In this document: in pieces, positions 42,449 through 51,431 of the stretch
How positions within the stretch are numbered: position 1 is the stretch's first letter
Layout: each line of letters starts with the position of its first letter
The notes under the pieces: model-generated
What the model was told of the DNA's origin: nothing
The model's database searches: none
What the model saw: only the letters and a program-made list of their open reading frames with translations
Origin: Hungatella sp.
GTDB taxonomy: Bacteria; Bacillota; Clostridia; Lachnospirales; Lachnospiraceae
Assembly (NCBI GenBank): GCA_022792815.1
Contig: JAAWBS010000038.1
Coordinates: 62,001-126,000 of the forward strand
Direction: 5' to 3'
Length of the DNA: 64,000 bases
Program-made: the position numbers and the translations under genes

Positions 42449-44128
42449 ATGCAGATTTTAACAGGAGCAGAAATCGTAGTAGAGTGCTTAAAAGAACAGG
42501 GGGTAGACACGGTCTTCGGCTATCCGGGAGGCTCCATCCTCAACATTTACGACGCCCTTTACAAGCATCAGGACGAGATCACTCATATCCTGACCTCCCA
42601 TGAGCAGGGAGCCGCCCACGCGGCGGACGGCTATGCCAGAGCCACGGGCAAGGTGGGAGTGTGCCTGGCCACGTCAGGCCCCGGTGCGACCAACTTAGTG
42701 ACCGGCATCGCCACCGCGTACATGGATTCCATCCCCGTGGTGGCCATCACCTGCAATGTGGGCGTGAGCCTTCTGGGCCGGGACAGCTTTCAGGAGATCG
42801 ACATCTCCGGCGTCACCATGCCCATCACCAAATACAATTTTATCGTGAAAGACATCACCAGACTGGCCTCCGTGATCCGCAGGGCCTTTGTCATCGCCAG
42901 GTCCGGCCGGCCGGGCCCGGTTCTGGTGGACATCACCAAGGATGTGACCGCCAACTCCTACGACTATGAATACCAGCCGCCGGAGGAGGTGCCGCGTCAG
43001 ACCGACTCCATCGAGGAAGAAGATCTGGAGCTGGCTCTCATGATGATCAAAAACGCAGAGAAGCCATTTATCCTGGTAGGCGGCGGCGCCAATCTGGCGG
43101 ATGCGGCCGACGAGATCCGGCTCTTTGCCAGAAAAGTCCACGCCCCTGTGGGAGACACCCTCATGGGCAAGGGGGCCTTTGACGGGACCCACGAGCTGTA
43201 CACCGGCATGGTGGGCATGCACGGGACCAAGGCCTCCAACTTCGGCATCACCGAGTGCGATCTTCTGGTGGTGGCAGGGGCCCGGTTCAGCGACCGGGTC
43301 ACGGGCAACACGGCCAAGTTTGCGAAGAATGCCAGGATCCTTCAGCTGGACATCGACCCGGCGGAGATCAACAAGAACGTCCGCACCGATGCCAGCGTCA
43401 TCGGCGATCTGAAGGTGATTTTGAGAAAATTAAACGCCCGCCTGGACCCTCAGAACCACGACGAGTGGGTGGCCCACATCGAGCGGCTGAAGGACATGTA
43501 CCCCTTAAGTTACAACCGGGAAGTGCTCACAGGCCCGTCGGTGGTGGAGGCGATCTACGAGGCCACGGGCGGCGACGCCGTCATCGTCACCGAGGTGGGA
43601 CAGCACCAGATGTGGGCGGCACAGTACTACAAGTACCAGCGCCCCCGGACCCTTCTCACATCCGGAGGCCTGGGCACCATGGGCTACGGCCTGGGTGCGG
43701 CCATCGGGGCCAAGATGGGGAAGAAGGACAAGAAGGTGTTCAACATCGCCGGGGACGGCTGTTTCCGCATGAACATGAACGAGATCGCCACGGCCACCAG
43801 GTACAACATCCCGGTGATCCAGGTGGTGATCAACAACCACGTTCTGGGCATGGTGCGCCAGTGGCAGACGCTGTACTACGGAAAACGGTATTCACATACA
43901 ATATTGAATGACCATGTGGATTTTGTGAAGCTGGCGGAGGCCATGGGCGCCAGGGCCTACCGGGTGACGAGGAAAGAGGAGTTAAAGCCGGTGATCGAGG
44001 AGGCCATGGCTCTGGACATCCCGGTGGTCATCGACTGTCAGATCCACTGTGACGACAAGGTATTTCCGATGGTATCTCCAGGTGCGGCCATCTCGGACGC
44101 ATTTGACGATAAAGATTTAAAGATTTAA
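42449..44128 (+). CDS. ilvB: Acetolactate synthase, large (catalytic) subunit
   Basis: ThDP-dependent enzyme making acetolactate or acetohydroxybutyrate, the first common step to branched-chain amino acids. The 559 residues contain the catalytic Glu in SHEQGAAHAADGYAR, the FAD-region RFSDRVTG, and the ThDP/Mg motif GDGCFRMNMNEIATATRYN. Sensitivity-site residues (TKYNFIVKD region) look like those of biosynthetic enzymes, not catabolic AlsS. No ilvN regulatory-subunit gene is adjacent. AAGGAGAG precedes the ATG. Confidence 0.95.
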   Translation: MQILTGAEIVVECLKEQGVDTVFGYPGGSILNIYDALYKHQDEITHILTSHEQGAAHAADGYARATGKVGVCLATSGPGATNLVTGIATAYMDSIPVVAITCNVGVSLLGRDSFQEIDISGVTMPITKYNFIVKDITRLASVIRRAFVIARSGRPGPVLVDITKDVTANSYDYEYQPPEEVPRQTDSIEEEDLELALMMIKNAEKPFILVGGGANLADAADEIRLFARKVHAPVGDTLMGKGAFDGTHELYTGMVGMHGTKASNFGITECDLLVVAGARFSDRVTGNTAKFAKNARILQLDIDPAEINKNVRTDASVIGDLKVILRKLNARLDPQNHDEWVAHIERLKDMYPLSYNREVLTGPSVVEAIYEATGGDAVIVTEVGQHQMWAAQYYKYQRPRTLLTSGGLGTMGYGLGAAIGAKMGKKDKKVFNIAGDGCFRMNMNEIATATRYNIPVIQVVINNHVLGMVRQWQTLYYGKRYSHTILNDHVDFVKLAEAMGARAYRVTRKEELKPVIEEAMALDIPVVIDCQIHCDDKVFPMVSPGAAISDAFDDKDLKI

Positions 44129-44156
44129 AAATTCAGAGGAGAGTGGGGAACAAGGT

Positions 44157-45242
44157 ATGAGCAGAGTGTACAATTTCTCGGCAGGACCGGCAGTGTTGCC
44201 GGAGGAAGTATTGAAGGAAGCGGCGGCAGAGATGCTGGATTACCGGGGGACGGGCATGTCCGTCATGGAGATGTCTCACCGCTCCAAAGCATTTGAGACC
44301 ATCATCCAGGAGGCGGAGGCGGACCTTCGGGAACTGATGAACATTCCGGACAACTACAAGGTGCTGTTTTTGCAGGGAGGGGCGCATCTCCAGTTCTCCA
44401 TGATCCCTCAGAACCTGATGAAGAACGGGACGGCAGACTACATCATCACCGGCCAGTGGGCCAAGAAGGCGTACAAGGAGGCACAGAAGTACGGCAGGGC
44501 CAACGCCGTGGCTTCCAGCGAAGACAAGACCTTCAGCTATATTCCGGACTGCTCTGATCTGCCCATCTCGGAGGACGCGGATTACGTGTATATCTGTGAG
44601 AACAACACCATATACGGCACCAAGTTTAAGGAGCTGCCCAACGTTAAGGGCAAGACTCTGGTGGCGGACGTGTCCTCCTGCTTCCTGTCGGAGCCGGTGG
44701 ACGTGACGAAGTACGGCGTGATCTACGGCGGAGTCCAGAAGAACGTGGGCCCGGCGGGAGTGGTCATCGTCATCATCAGGGAGGACCTGATCACCGAGGA
44801 CGTCCTTCCGGGGACGCCCACCATGTGTCAGTACAAGACCCATGCGGACGCCAAGTCCCTGTACAATACGCCTCCGGCCTACGGGATCTACATCTGCGGC
44901 AAGGTGTTCAAGTGGTTAAAGGCAAAAGGCGGCCTGGGGGCCATGAAGGAGTACAACGAGAAGAAGGCCGGGATCCTCTACGATTTCCTGGACGAGAGCA
45001 GCCTGTTTCAGGGGACTGTGGAGAAGAAGGACCGCTCTCTCATGAACGTTCCCTTTGTCACAGGGGATGCGGACCTGGATGCCCTCTTCGTGAAGGAGGC
45101 TGCGGCAGCCGGCTTCGTGAACCTGAAGGGCCACAGAAGCGTAGGCGGCATGAGAGCCAGCATCTACAACGCCATGCCCATAGAAGGGGTGGAGAAGCTG
45201 GTTGCATTTATGAGAGCATTCGAGGAGGCGCACAAGGCATGA
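44157..45242 (+). CDS. serC: Phosphoserine aminotransferase
   Basis: PLP enzyme converting 3-phosphohydroxypyruvate to phosphoserine. The 361 residues open with NFSAGPAVLPEEVL, hold the phosphate-binding GGAHLQFSMIP, the PLP Lys195 in GGVQKNVGPAGV and the C-terminal GHRSVGGMRASIYNAMP. It overlaps serA by 4 bases (ATGA), so the two steps are co-translated. Confidence 0.96.
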   Translation: MSRVYNFSAGPAVLPEEVLKEAAAEMLDYRGTGMSVMEMSHRSKAFETIIQEAEADLRELMNIPDNYKVLFLQGGAHLQFSMIPQNLMKNGTADYIITGQWAKKAYKEAQKYGRANAVASSEDKTFSYIPDCSDLPISEDADYVYICENNTIYGTKFKELPNVKGKTLVADVSSCFLSEPVDVTKYGVIYGGVQKNVGPAGVVIVIIREDLITEDVLPGTPTMCQYKTHADAKSLYNTPPAYGIYICGKVFKWLKAKGGLGAMKEYNEKKAGILYDFLDESSLFQGTVEKKDRSLMNVPFVTGDADLDALFVKEAAAAGFVNLKGHRSVGGMRASIYNAMPIEGVEKLVAFMRAFEEAHKA

Positions 45243-46402
45243 GAAAGATTCACTGCATCAACAAGATATCCAAATGCGGCATCGATCTGTTTACGGACCG
45301 GTACGAGATGACCGATTCCATTGAGGAGGCCCAGGGAGTCCTGGTGCGCAGCTCGTCCATGCATGACGTGGAGCTGCCGGATGGGCTGCTGGCCATCGCC
45401 AGGGCGGGAGCCGGCGTCAACAACATCCCCCTGGAGCGGTGCGCCCAGGAGGGAATCGTGGTGTTCAACACCCCAGGAGCCAATGCCAACGGCGTGAAGG
45501 AGCTGGTTCTGGCCGGTCTCTTTTTGGCCTCCCGGGACGTGGTAGGCGGCATCAACTGGTGCCGGGAGATCAAGGACGACCCCGATATCGCAAAGACCGT
45601 GGAGAAGGGCAAGAAAGACTTTGCCGGCTGTGAGGTCAAGGGCAAGAAGCTGGGAGTCATCGGCCTGGGAGCCATCGGAGCCGAGGTGGCCAACGCGGCG
45701 TCGGCGCTGGGCATGGAAGTCTATGGCTACGACCCCTACATATCCGTCAACGCGGCCTGGGGGCTGAACCGGGACGTGAAGCACATCACCTCCGCGGACG
45801 CCATCTATGAGGAGTGCGACTACATCAGCGTCCATGTGCCGCTGATGGATGCCACAAGGGAGATGATCAACGAGGAGACCATCGGAAAGATGAAGGACGG
45901 CGTGGTGGTGCTGAATTTTGCCAGGGATCTGCTGGTCTGCGACGACGCCATGGCGGCGGCCCTGGAGAGCGGCAGGGTGGCCGGATACGTGACGGATTTC
46001 CCCAACCCCAAGTCGGTGAATATGAAGGGCTGTATCGCCATCCCCCATCTGGGCGCCTCCACGGAGGAGTCGGAGGACAATTGCGCCAGGATGGCCGTGA
46101 AGGAGATCATGGATTACCTGGAGAACGGAACCATCAAGAATTCCGTCAACTTCCCCGACTGTGACATGGGAGTGTGCCGGGGGGCCAGCCGGGTGGCGGT
46201 GTTCCACCAGAACATCCCCAACATGATCGGACAGATCACCGGGATTCTGGCGGCGGAGGGAGTGAACATCTCCGACATGACCAACAAGAGCCGGGATAAA
46301 TTCGCCTACACCCTCCTGGATCTGGAGGCCAAGGTGGAGGAGATCACCCTCCAGAAGCTGGACGCCATCAAGGGAGTGTGCCGGGTGCGGGTAGTGAAGT
46401 AA
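45239..46402 (+). CDS. serA: D-3-phosphoglycerate dehydrogenase
   Basis: First step of serine synthesis: NAD-dependent oxidation of 3-phosphoglycerate. The 387 residues have the substrate domain, a Rossmann fold (GLGAIGAEVANAASALGMEV), the catalytic Arg/Glu/His arrangement (RAGAGVNNI; IPHLGASTEES), and a C-terminal ACT domain (about 310-387; IPNMIGQITGILAAEGVNI). It belongs to the short-form clostridial type. The ACT domain points to feedback by serine. The start is the ATG overlapping serC; the same frame is open further upstream only by chance. Confidence 0.95.
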   Translation: MRKIHCINKISKCGIDLFTDRYEMTDSIEEAQGVLVRSSSMHDVELPDGLLAIARAGAGVNNIPLERCAQEGIVVFNTPGANANGVKELVLAGLFLASRDVVGGINWCREIKDDPDIAKTVEKGKKDFAGCEVKGKKLGVIGLGAIGAEVANAASALGMEVYGYDPYISVNAAWGLNRDVKHITSADAIYEECDYISVHVPLMDATREMINEETIGKMKDGVVVLNFARDLLVCDDAMAAALESGRVAGYVTDFPNPKSVNMKGCIAIPHLGASTEESEDNCARMAVKEIMDYLENGTIKNSVNFPDCDMGVCRGASRVAVFHQNIPNMIGQITGILAAEGVNISDMTNKSRDKFAYTLLDLEAKVEEITLQKLDAIKGVCRVRVVK

Positions 46403-46443
46403 CCGGGCGGACAGTGGGGTAAGGACTGCAAAGGAAGAGAAAA

Positions 46444-46478
46444 AGGGGATCTGCAGAGGCTTGTGGATCCCCTGTTTT
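46444..46478 (+). terminator. Terminator or attenuator after serA
   Basis: AGGGGATC (46444-46451) pairs with GATCCCCT (46466-46473), then GTTTT. It lies 18 bases before the DUF1015 gene, so readthrough would set its level relative to serCA. Confidence 0.7.
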
Positions 46479-46495
46479 ATAAGGGAGGATTAGAC

Positions 46496-47743
46496 ATGGC
46501 GGTGGTAAAACCGTTTTTATGTATCAGACCGGACGGGGAGGCCGTGTCAAAGGTGGCGGCTCTGCCCTATGACGTGTACAGCCGGAGGGAGGCCTGTGAG
46601 GCGGTTGCCCAAAATCCCCTCTCCTTCTTGAACATCGACCGGGCGGAGACTCAGTTCGGGGAGGACGTGGATACTTATGATGAGCGGGTCTATGAGAAGG
46701 CGCGTCAGCTGCTTGAGAGCCGGATCCAGGACAAAACCTTCGTGACGGAGACAGAACCCTGCTACTACCTGTATCAGCTGACCATGGACGGCAGGAGTCA
46801 GACCGGGGTGGTGGCCTGCTCTTCTGTGGACGACTATGAGAGCGGGGTCATCAAAAAGCATGAGAACACCAGGGAGGACAAGGAACTGGACCGGATCCGC
46901 CACGTGGACGTGACCAGCGCCCACACGGGCCCCATCTTTCTGGCCTACCAGAGAAGCGAGGCCCTGGCCCGGATCATGGAGGAGGTCATGGAGGAGACTC
47001 CTCTCTATGACTTTGTGTCAGAGGATCACATCGGCCACAAGGTGTGGAGGATGGCCGGGAGCAGGCGGCTGACGGCCGTGGAGGCGGCCTTCAGGGAGAT
47101 CCCTGCCACCTACATTGCAGACGGCCACCACAGGGCGGCTTCGGCGGTGAAGGTGGCCTTAAAGAGGAGGAAGGAGCAGGAGGACAGGGGGGAGACCGTG
47201 ACGGGGGAAGAGCCCTTCAACTATTTTCTCTCCGTGCTCTTTCCCGGGGATCAGCTGATGATCATGCCCTACAACCGGGTGGTGAAGGATCTGAACGGAT
47301 TGTCCATGGAGAAGTTCTTCACGGCGGTCTGTGAACATTTTGACGTGGCAAAGATCGGAAAAGAGGCCTACGCCCCCAGGGAGAAGGGAACCTTCGGCAT
47401 GTATGTCCGCGGGGAGTGGTATATGCTGAAGGCCAAAGCCTCCATCCTCACGGAGGACCCGGTGAGAGGACTGGACGTGTCCCTGCTTCAGGACTGGCTT
47501 TTGGGCCCGGTCCTGGGCATCGGGGATCCCAGGGTGGACAAGAGGATCGACTTTATCGGCGGGATCCGGGGCTTAAAGGAGCTGGAGCGGAGAGTGAACG
47601 AGGATATGGAGGCGGCGTTTTCCATGTATCCCACCTCCATTGAGGAGCTGTTTGCCGTGGCGGATGCGGGGAGGCTGATGCCGCCCAAGTCCACCTGGTT
47701 TGAGCCGAAGCTGCGGAGCGGGATCTTTATTCACAGGCTGTAG
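46496..47743 (+). CDS. DUF1015 family protein
   Basis: A 415-residue cytoplasmic protein of the DUF1015 family. Landmarks: ALPYDVYS near the start, FLNIDRAE, KKHENTREDKELDRIRH, and IADGHHRAASAVK in the middle. The DGHHR segment resembles the box of ParB/Srx-fold free-serine kinases, and the family is often found next to serC-serA. A role in serine or phosphoserine handling is therefore plausible but unproved. GGGAGG precedes the ATG at 46496. No serB-type phosphatase gene is present in this cluster. Confidence 0.85.
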   Translation: MAVVKPFLCIRPDGEAVSKVAALPYDVYSRREACEAVAQNPLSFLNIDRAETQFGEDVDTYDERVYEKARQLLESRIQDKTFVTETEPCYYLYQLTMDGRSQTGVVACSSVDDYESGVIKKHENTREDKELDRIRHVDVTSAHTGPIFLAYQRSEALARIMEEVMEETPLYDFVSEDHIGHKVWRMAGSRRLTAVEAAFREIPATYIADGHHRAASAVKVALKRRKEQEDRGETVTGEEPFNYFLSVLFPGDQLMIMPYNRVVKDLNGLSMEKFFTAVCEHFDVAKIGKEAYAPREKGTFGMYVRGEWYMLKAKASILTEDPVRGLDVSLLQDWLLGPVLGIGDPRVDKRIDFIGGIRGLKELERRVNEDMEAAFSMYPTSIEELFAVADAGRLMPPKSTWFEPKLRSGIFIHRL

Positions 47744-47801
47744 GCAAAAGAGGCTGTGGAAAACGGAGTAGGGAAACTCTGTTTTCCACAGCCTCTTTTG
47801 C
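47744..47801. terminator. Bidirectional terminator
   Basis: A perfect 21-bp inverted repeat (47744-47764 with 47781-47801), with TTTTGC/GCAAAA ends. It separates the serine operon from the convergent small gene at 47828. Confidence 0.85.
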
Positions 47802-47827
47802 GGTCTTTCTGATATTACCGGAAGCCG

Positions 47828-48046
47828 TCAGCGTTCACGTTCCAAGGCTTGATTCAATTGACGGATTTCTTCTTTAAGTCTCTGAGTTTTATCAAGTTCA
47901 CTCCAGATGACGGAGTGCATCCAACGAATAGTCTCATTCAGCTCACTGATCTCCCGTTTCATATCCAAAATCTGATAAAGCATCTGCTCTATGACGGTTA
48001 ATTCCTGATTGGTATAACCAAAATCCAAAAAATCGCTGTAATCCAT
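47828..48046 (-). CDS. Small coiled-coil protein
   Basis: A 72-residue protein, nearly all helix. After a short start (MDYSDFLDFGYTNQEL) it has heptad spacing through QMLYQILDMKREISELNETI to the end, typical of a coiled coil. AAGGAGG precedes the ATG by 6 bases, so it is probably real. No family recognised. It stands alone between two terminator-like structures. Confidence 0.65.
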   Translation of the reverse strand: MDYSDFLDFGYTNQELTVIEQMLYQILDMKREISELNETIRWMHSVIWSELDKTQRLKEEIRQLNQALERER

Positions 48047-48139
48047 ATGCTGCCCTCCTTAGTAATCAAAACTAGCCTTTCTTTACTAAAACGCAGAATA
48101 TAGAAAATTGTAACAAAATATTTTAAATTTGTGAAAAAA

Positions 48140-49018
48140 TTAATGGAGAATCCCGTTTCTGTCGGGAGTAAAGGTCTTTGGGGAAGTCAACAGGCTGCCG
48201 TCATTTTGCAGATAGTAGACATTGCCGTCCAAAACCAGGAAACCTGTCCGCATAGATCCGGTTTCCGGATCCATGTAGTACTGCTTTCCTCCTTCTGCCA
48301 GCCAGCCTTTGGCCATAGCGCCATCCTCTTTGTAAAAATACCAGCTGTTGTTCAGCTTGTGCCATCCGGGCTCCATGGGAAGTTCATCGATGGGCACACC
48401 GGGATTGGAAAAATTGATGATGCGGGATGCGGTATTCTGCTGATCCGACCAGACCAGACAGGAACTGCCGGGAGTCAGATCATCGACGGTGACGATGTTG
48501 GCACTTAAATAGGGGGTGGTCTCACAGCCGGCGGGGATCGTGTACTTTTGGCCGCTGGTGGCAGTGAGGACAGCCTGTGTCTTGGCGGCATTCCAGGACA
48601 GGCTTTCCACCTTCAGATAGTCCGGTACTTTATAGTCGGCGGGAATATTACACAGGATGAGAGAGGCATTGGCCATGGGAGTCAGGCTCATGGTCATCGC
48701 AGGTCCGATGTATACATAAGCGGTATCCCCTGACCGGATATTCTCATAGGGGTAGGGAAGACCGGTGACCGCATCCAATACCCGAGTATATACATTGGAA
48801 ACCGTGATCTGAAGCTCGCCGTCAAAAGACTGACCGGATTGGTTGTCAATGGACAGAAATTTAACGTCTTCGCTTCCTGCTTCGGTTCCGGTCACCGGAC
48901 CCCAGATGCGGATGGGATCCAGCAGGTTGGCAGAGGCGTAGGCCTGGTCGGCGCTGCCAAAGGTAAAGAGAACAGCCGCACAGAGGCCTGCCAGAAATGA
49001 TGGGATGGATTTTGTCAT
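48140..49018 (-). CDS. Secreted protein with cell-wall-binding repeats
   Basis: A 292-residue exported protein: signal peptide (1 to about 29, ending QAYASA), a beta-rich domain of unknown type (about 30-210), and three choline-binding-type repeats (about 217-275; NSWYFYKEDGAMAKGW, KQYYMDPETGSMRTGF, NVYYLQNDGSL). The wall repeats should hold it on the cell surface. GGAGGA lies before the ATG. Function of the first domain is unknown. Confidence 0.78.
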   Translation of the reverse strand: MTKSIPSFLAGLCAAVLFTFGSADQAYASANLLDPIRIWGPVTGTEAGSEDVKFLSIDNQSGQSFDGELQITVSNVYTRVLDAVTGLPYPYENIRSGDTAYVYIGPAMTMSLTPMANASLILCNIPADYKVPDYLKVESLSWNAAKTQAVLTATSGQKYTIPAGCETTPYLSANIVTVDDLTPGSSCLVWSDQQNTASRIINFSNPGVPIDELPMEPGWHKLNNSWYFYKEDGAMAKGWLAEGGKQYYMDPETGSMRTGFLVLDGNVYYLQNDGSLLTSPKTFTPDRNGILH

Positions 49019-49082
49019 AGTCTTTGTTTGTCCTCCTGGTTCGGGCGCTTTTTCATGTTATTGCGGGTCCTGAAGCCATGTA

Positions 49083-49111
49083 TTGACATACAGGCATGTC
49101 ATACATAATCT
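49083..49111 (+). promoter_or_regulatory. Possible second promoter and palindrome
   Basis: TTGACA (49083-49088), 17 bases, TAATCT (49106-49111), overlapping an inverted repeat TGACAT/ATGTCA. It may serve the PadR operon or be an operator for the divergent surface gene. Confidence 0.4.
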
Positions 49112-49229
49112 TTTGACTCTGATATCAGTATATCAGATTAGGAAAATAATAGAAATAAAAGAAACATTAAGAAACATTAAAAATCGTTTACATTTCCTTA
49201 CAACAATTTCAGTATTATTTATATTATAG

Positions 49230-49261
49230 TACTTGACATTACCAAGTAGCAGGTATAATAT
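49230..49261 (+). promoter_or_regulatory. PadR operon promoter with operator
   Basis: TACTTG (49230-49235) and CAAGTA (49243-49248) form an inverted repeat like PadR sites. It overlaps TTGACA (49233-49238) and a -10 region TATAAT/TAATAT (49254-49261). Binding here would block transcription, so PadR should repress its own operon. Confidence 0.7.
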
Positions 49262-49285
49262 AGAACCAGAAAGGGGCAAGGGCAT

Positions 49286-49642
49286 ATGAATGCACAGTTT
49301 AAAAAGGGGGTTCTGGAACTGATCGTCCTTGAGTCTGTCCGCAAGAGAGACATGTATGGGTACGAGCTGGTGGAGGAAGTGTCCAAAGTGGTAGATGTGA
49401 ACGAGGGCACCATTTACCCTCTGCTGAAGCGTCTGACCAATGAGCGGTATTTTGAGACCTACCTGCGGGAGTCCAGGGAGGGGCCTCCCAGGAAGTACTA
49501 TCATGTGACGGCTGCGGGGATTCTGTACCGGGACCAGTTGGAGAGGGAGTGGACACAGCTGTCTGACAGGGTGTGGCAGTTTCTCAGTCAGAACGGGCTG
49601 GAAGGGGAACAGCGGACGGAAGGCCGAGACCGGTCGGAATGA
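49286..49642 (+). CDS. PadR family transcriptional regulator
   Basis: A 118-residue winged-helix repressor. The DNA-binding part is residues 1-85 (GVLELIVLESVRKRDMYGYEL; EGTIYPLLKRL; GPPRKYYHVTAAG), the end is a dimerisation helix. It heads an operon with a HAAS (DUF1700) protein and a membrane protein, the standard PadR-HAAS arrangement seen in Firmicutes for envelope-stress or signal-linked membrane proteins. Confidence 0.92.
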   Translation: MNAQFKKGVLELIVLESVRKRDMYGYELVEEVSKVVDVNEGTIYPLLKRLTNERYFETYLRESREGPPRKYYHVTAAGILYRDQLEREWTQLSDRVWQFLSQNGLEGEQRTEGRDRSE

Positions 49643-49663
49643 TTATTTGTGAGGAGAGTCATG

Positions 49664-50656
49664 ATGGATAAAAGAGAATTTTTGTCGGCGTTGGAGCAGT
49701 CTCTCTCCGTGCTGCAGGAGGACGAGCTTAAGGATATCATCAGCGAGTATGAGCAGCACATCGATATCAAGGTGGAGAAAGGACTGACAGAGGAGGAGGC
49801 AATCGAGGATTTCGGCAGTTTTCAGGAGCTGACTGCCGAGCTTCTGGAGGCCTATCATGTGAGAGCCGACTATGCTTTAGGCGGGAAGAAGGGCGGATGG
49901 GCGGAGAAGATCCGCAGTCAGAGGAAAAAGAAAGTCACAGAGGAGGAGTCCTCCGGCGTTTTCGAGGAAGGCGGGGAGGAAGGTGAGAGAGGAGAGCCGT
50001 CCGGGACAGGAAGACAGATGAAGAGACTCAGGCAGGTTCTTTCCCGGGTTCCGGAGACGTGGAGGGGATTTGGGAAGCCGTCCGGGAGAAAAAGGGAGAC
50101 GGACCCGGAAGAGGAGACAGGCGGTAAGACTCGGGAGATCAGAGGGTTTAAAAAGCTTGGGCGAATACTGAGGAGAAAAGAGGGAAGGAACATGATGCGG
50201 GACGGTATAGGAAGAGGAATCCGATGGACAGTCAGGATGACTGTGTGTGCGGTGTCGGGGGGAGTAAGACTGGTCTGGAACAGCTGTTGGATCCTGTTTG
50301 CTTTCACGGCAGCCTGTTTCGGGCTGGCGAGTCTCTATGGACTGGGAGTGCTGGCTGTGCTTCTGGCACAGGGGTATCCGCTGACGGGAGTGACCCTGGG
50401 GTGTCTGGGACTGGTGATGTGTATGTGTTCGGCGGCCGTGTTCGGCATGACCATGCTGAAGAGAAGGAGAAGGGACGTACGAAAGAAGGGGGCAGCGGGA
50501 GAGAGAAGGTTAGGGGCAGACCCTGAGCCGGAGGTTAAGGAAGACGAGATTTCGCAGTGGGGGGAAGAAGACCCGGACTTACCGGAGGATGAGGACAGGA
50601 AGACCGAAGCGGCCCGGAGAGAGGAGGAGAGAACATGCGTAGAGTACATAAGGTGA
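49664..50656 (+). CDS. HAAS domain (DUF1700) membrane protein
   Basis: A 330-residue protein. Residues 1-60 are the HAAS/DUF1700 helical domain (DKREFLSALEQSLSVL; EEEAIEDFGSFQELTAELLEAY). A long charged, probably disordered stretch follows (about 75-170). Three hydrophobic segments (about 180-265) then lead to an acidic C-terminal tail. GAGGAG supports the ATG at 49664 (or 49661). It overlaps the next gene by 22 bases. The HAAS domain is thought to couple with the PadR regulator. Confidence 0.82.
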   Translation: MDKREFLSALEQSLSVLQEDELKDIISEYEQHIDIKVEKGLTEEEAIEDFGSFQELTAELLEAYHVRADYALGGKKGGWAEKIRSQRKKKVTEEESSGVFEEGGEEGERGEPSGTGRQMKRLRQVLSRVPETWRGFGKPSGRKRETDPEEETGGKTREIRGFKKLGRILRRKEGRNMMRDGIGRGIRWTVRMTVCAVSGGVRLVWNSCWILFAFTAACFGLASLYGLGVLAVLLAQGYPLTGVTLGCLGLVMCMCSAAVFGMTMLKRRRRDVRKKGAAGERRLGADPEPEVKEDEISQWGEEDPDLPEDEDRKTEAARREEERTCVEYIR

Positions 50657-51273
50657 CAACCGCCCTGTTTTTGAGCGGGGTGCTGCTGGGAGGGATCGGT
50701 ACGGGGATAGCCCTGGTGGAATACTCTTCTCTGACTTATGGAGGAGAACATCTCATCGGGGAAGAGTACCTGGTCACCAAGAATCTGGATTATGAGTTTG
50801 AACAGGACGGGAGGATTCTGATTCTGCCCCGCAGATATTATATGGGCAGAATGAGGGCGCTTAGAGTCGAGACGGACGACACGGTACCCGTAGGAACCGT
50901 CCGGTACGAGGTGACTTACAACGAGAAAAGGCTGGAGCCTCAGCTGACCTTCGAGCCATGGGAGGAGGAAGAGGAGACTTTGGAGGCAGAAGAGGAGAGC
51001 CGGATGTCACAGACGGAAGGAGAGGAGGGAACTGATACGGACACTTCCTCTGTGTCAGAGGAGGAAGAGACGGTGTACGCAGGCTATCTGTATCTGAGTG
51101 CCTGTGAATTTGAACGAGGTTTTGCGGTTTTTATGGAGAATAAAGACCGATTTTTGGAGGAACTGAAGGAGAAGAAGATATCCACCTATCAGGAGGCTTA
51201 TATCACCGACATAAAAGTTAAGGTGAATCCCGGGACACGGCCGTTTGTTGAAGCCAGGGAGGGGTGGAACTGA
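50635..51273 (+). CDS. Membrane-anchored protein of the PadR-HAAS operon
   Basis: A 212-residue protein: one N-terminal helix (about 8-28, TTALFLSGVLLGGIGTGIAL), then an extracytoplasmic part with beta strands, a long acidic insert (about 105-140, rich in Glu) and a C-terminal helical segment. The fold is not recognised, but proteins of this position and shape often contain DUF4097-like domains. It has GGAGGAGAG before the start and no enzyme motif. Confidence 0.65.
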   Translation: MRRVHKVTTALFLSGVLLGGIGTGIALVEYSSLTYGGEHLIGEEYLVTKNLDYEFEQDGRILILPRRYYMGRMRALRVETDDTVPVGTVRYEVTYNEKRLEPQLTFEPWEEEEETLEAEEESRMSQTEGEEGTDTDTSSVSEEEETVYAGYLYLSACEFERGFAVFMENKDRFLEELKEKKISTYQEAYITDIKVKVNPGTRPFVEAREGWN

Positions 51274-51431
51274 CCGGTTATCGGTTATGAGGGGAATGCA
51301 TTGACATTGGGGGAGTATGGTGTACCGGTGGGCAAAACCCACTGCCGACAGCCTCCTTTGTCCTTGCTGTTGGGTGATCCGTGGCCGATCACGGGGACCG
51401 CTTGATGGGACCGGCCATGGAACGTCTGCCC

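Noticed and set aside
44825-45238. N-terminal extension of serA into serC
   Set aside because: The frame is open by chance; the overlapping ATGA start at 45239 gives the normal protein start MRKIHCINKIS.
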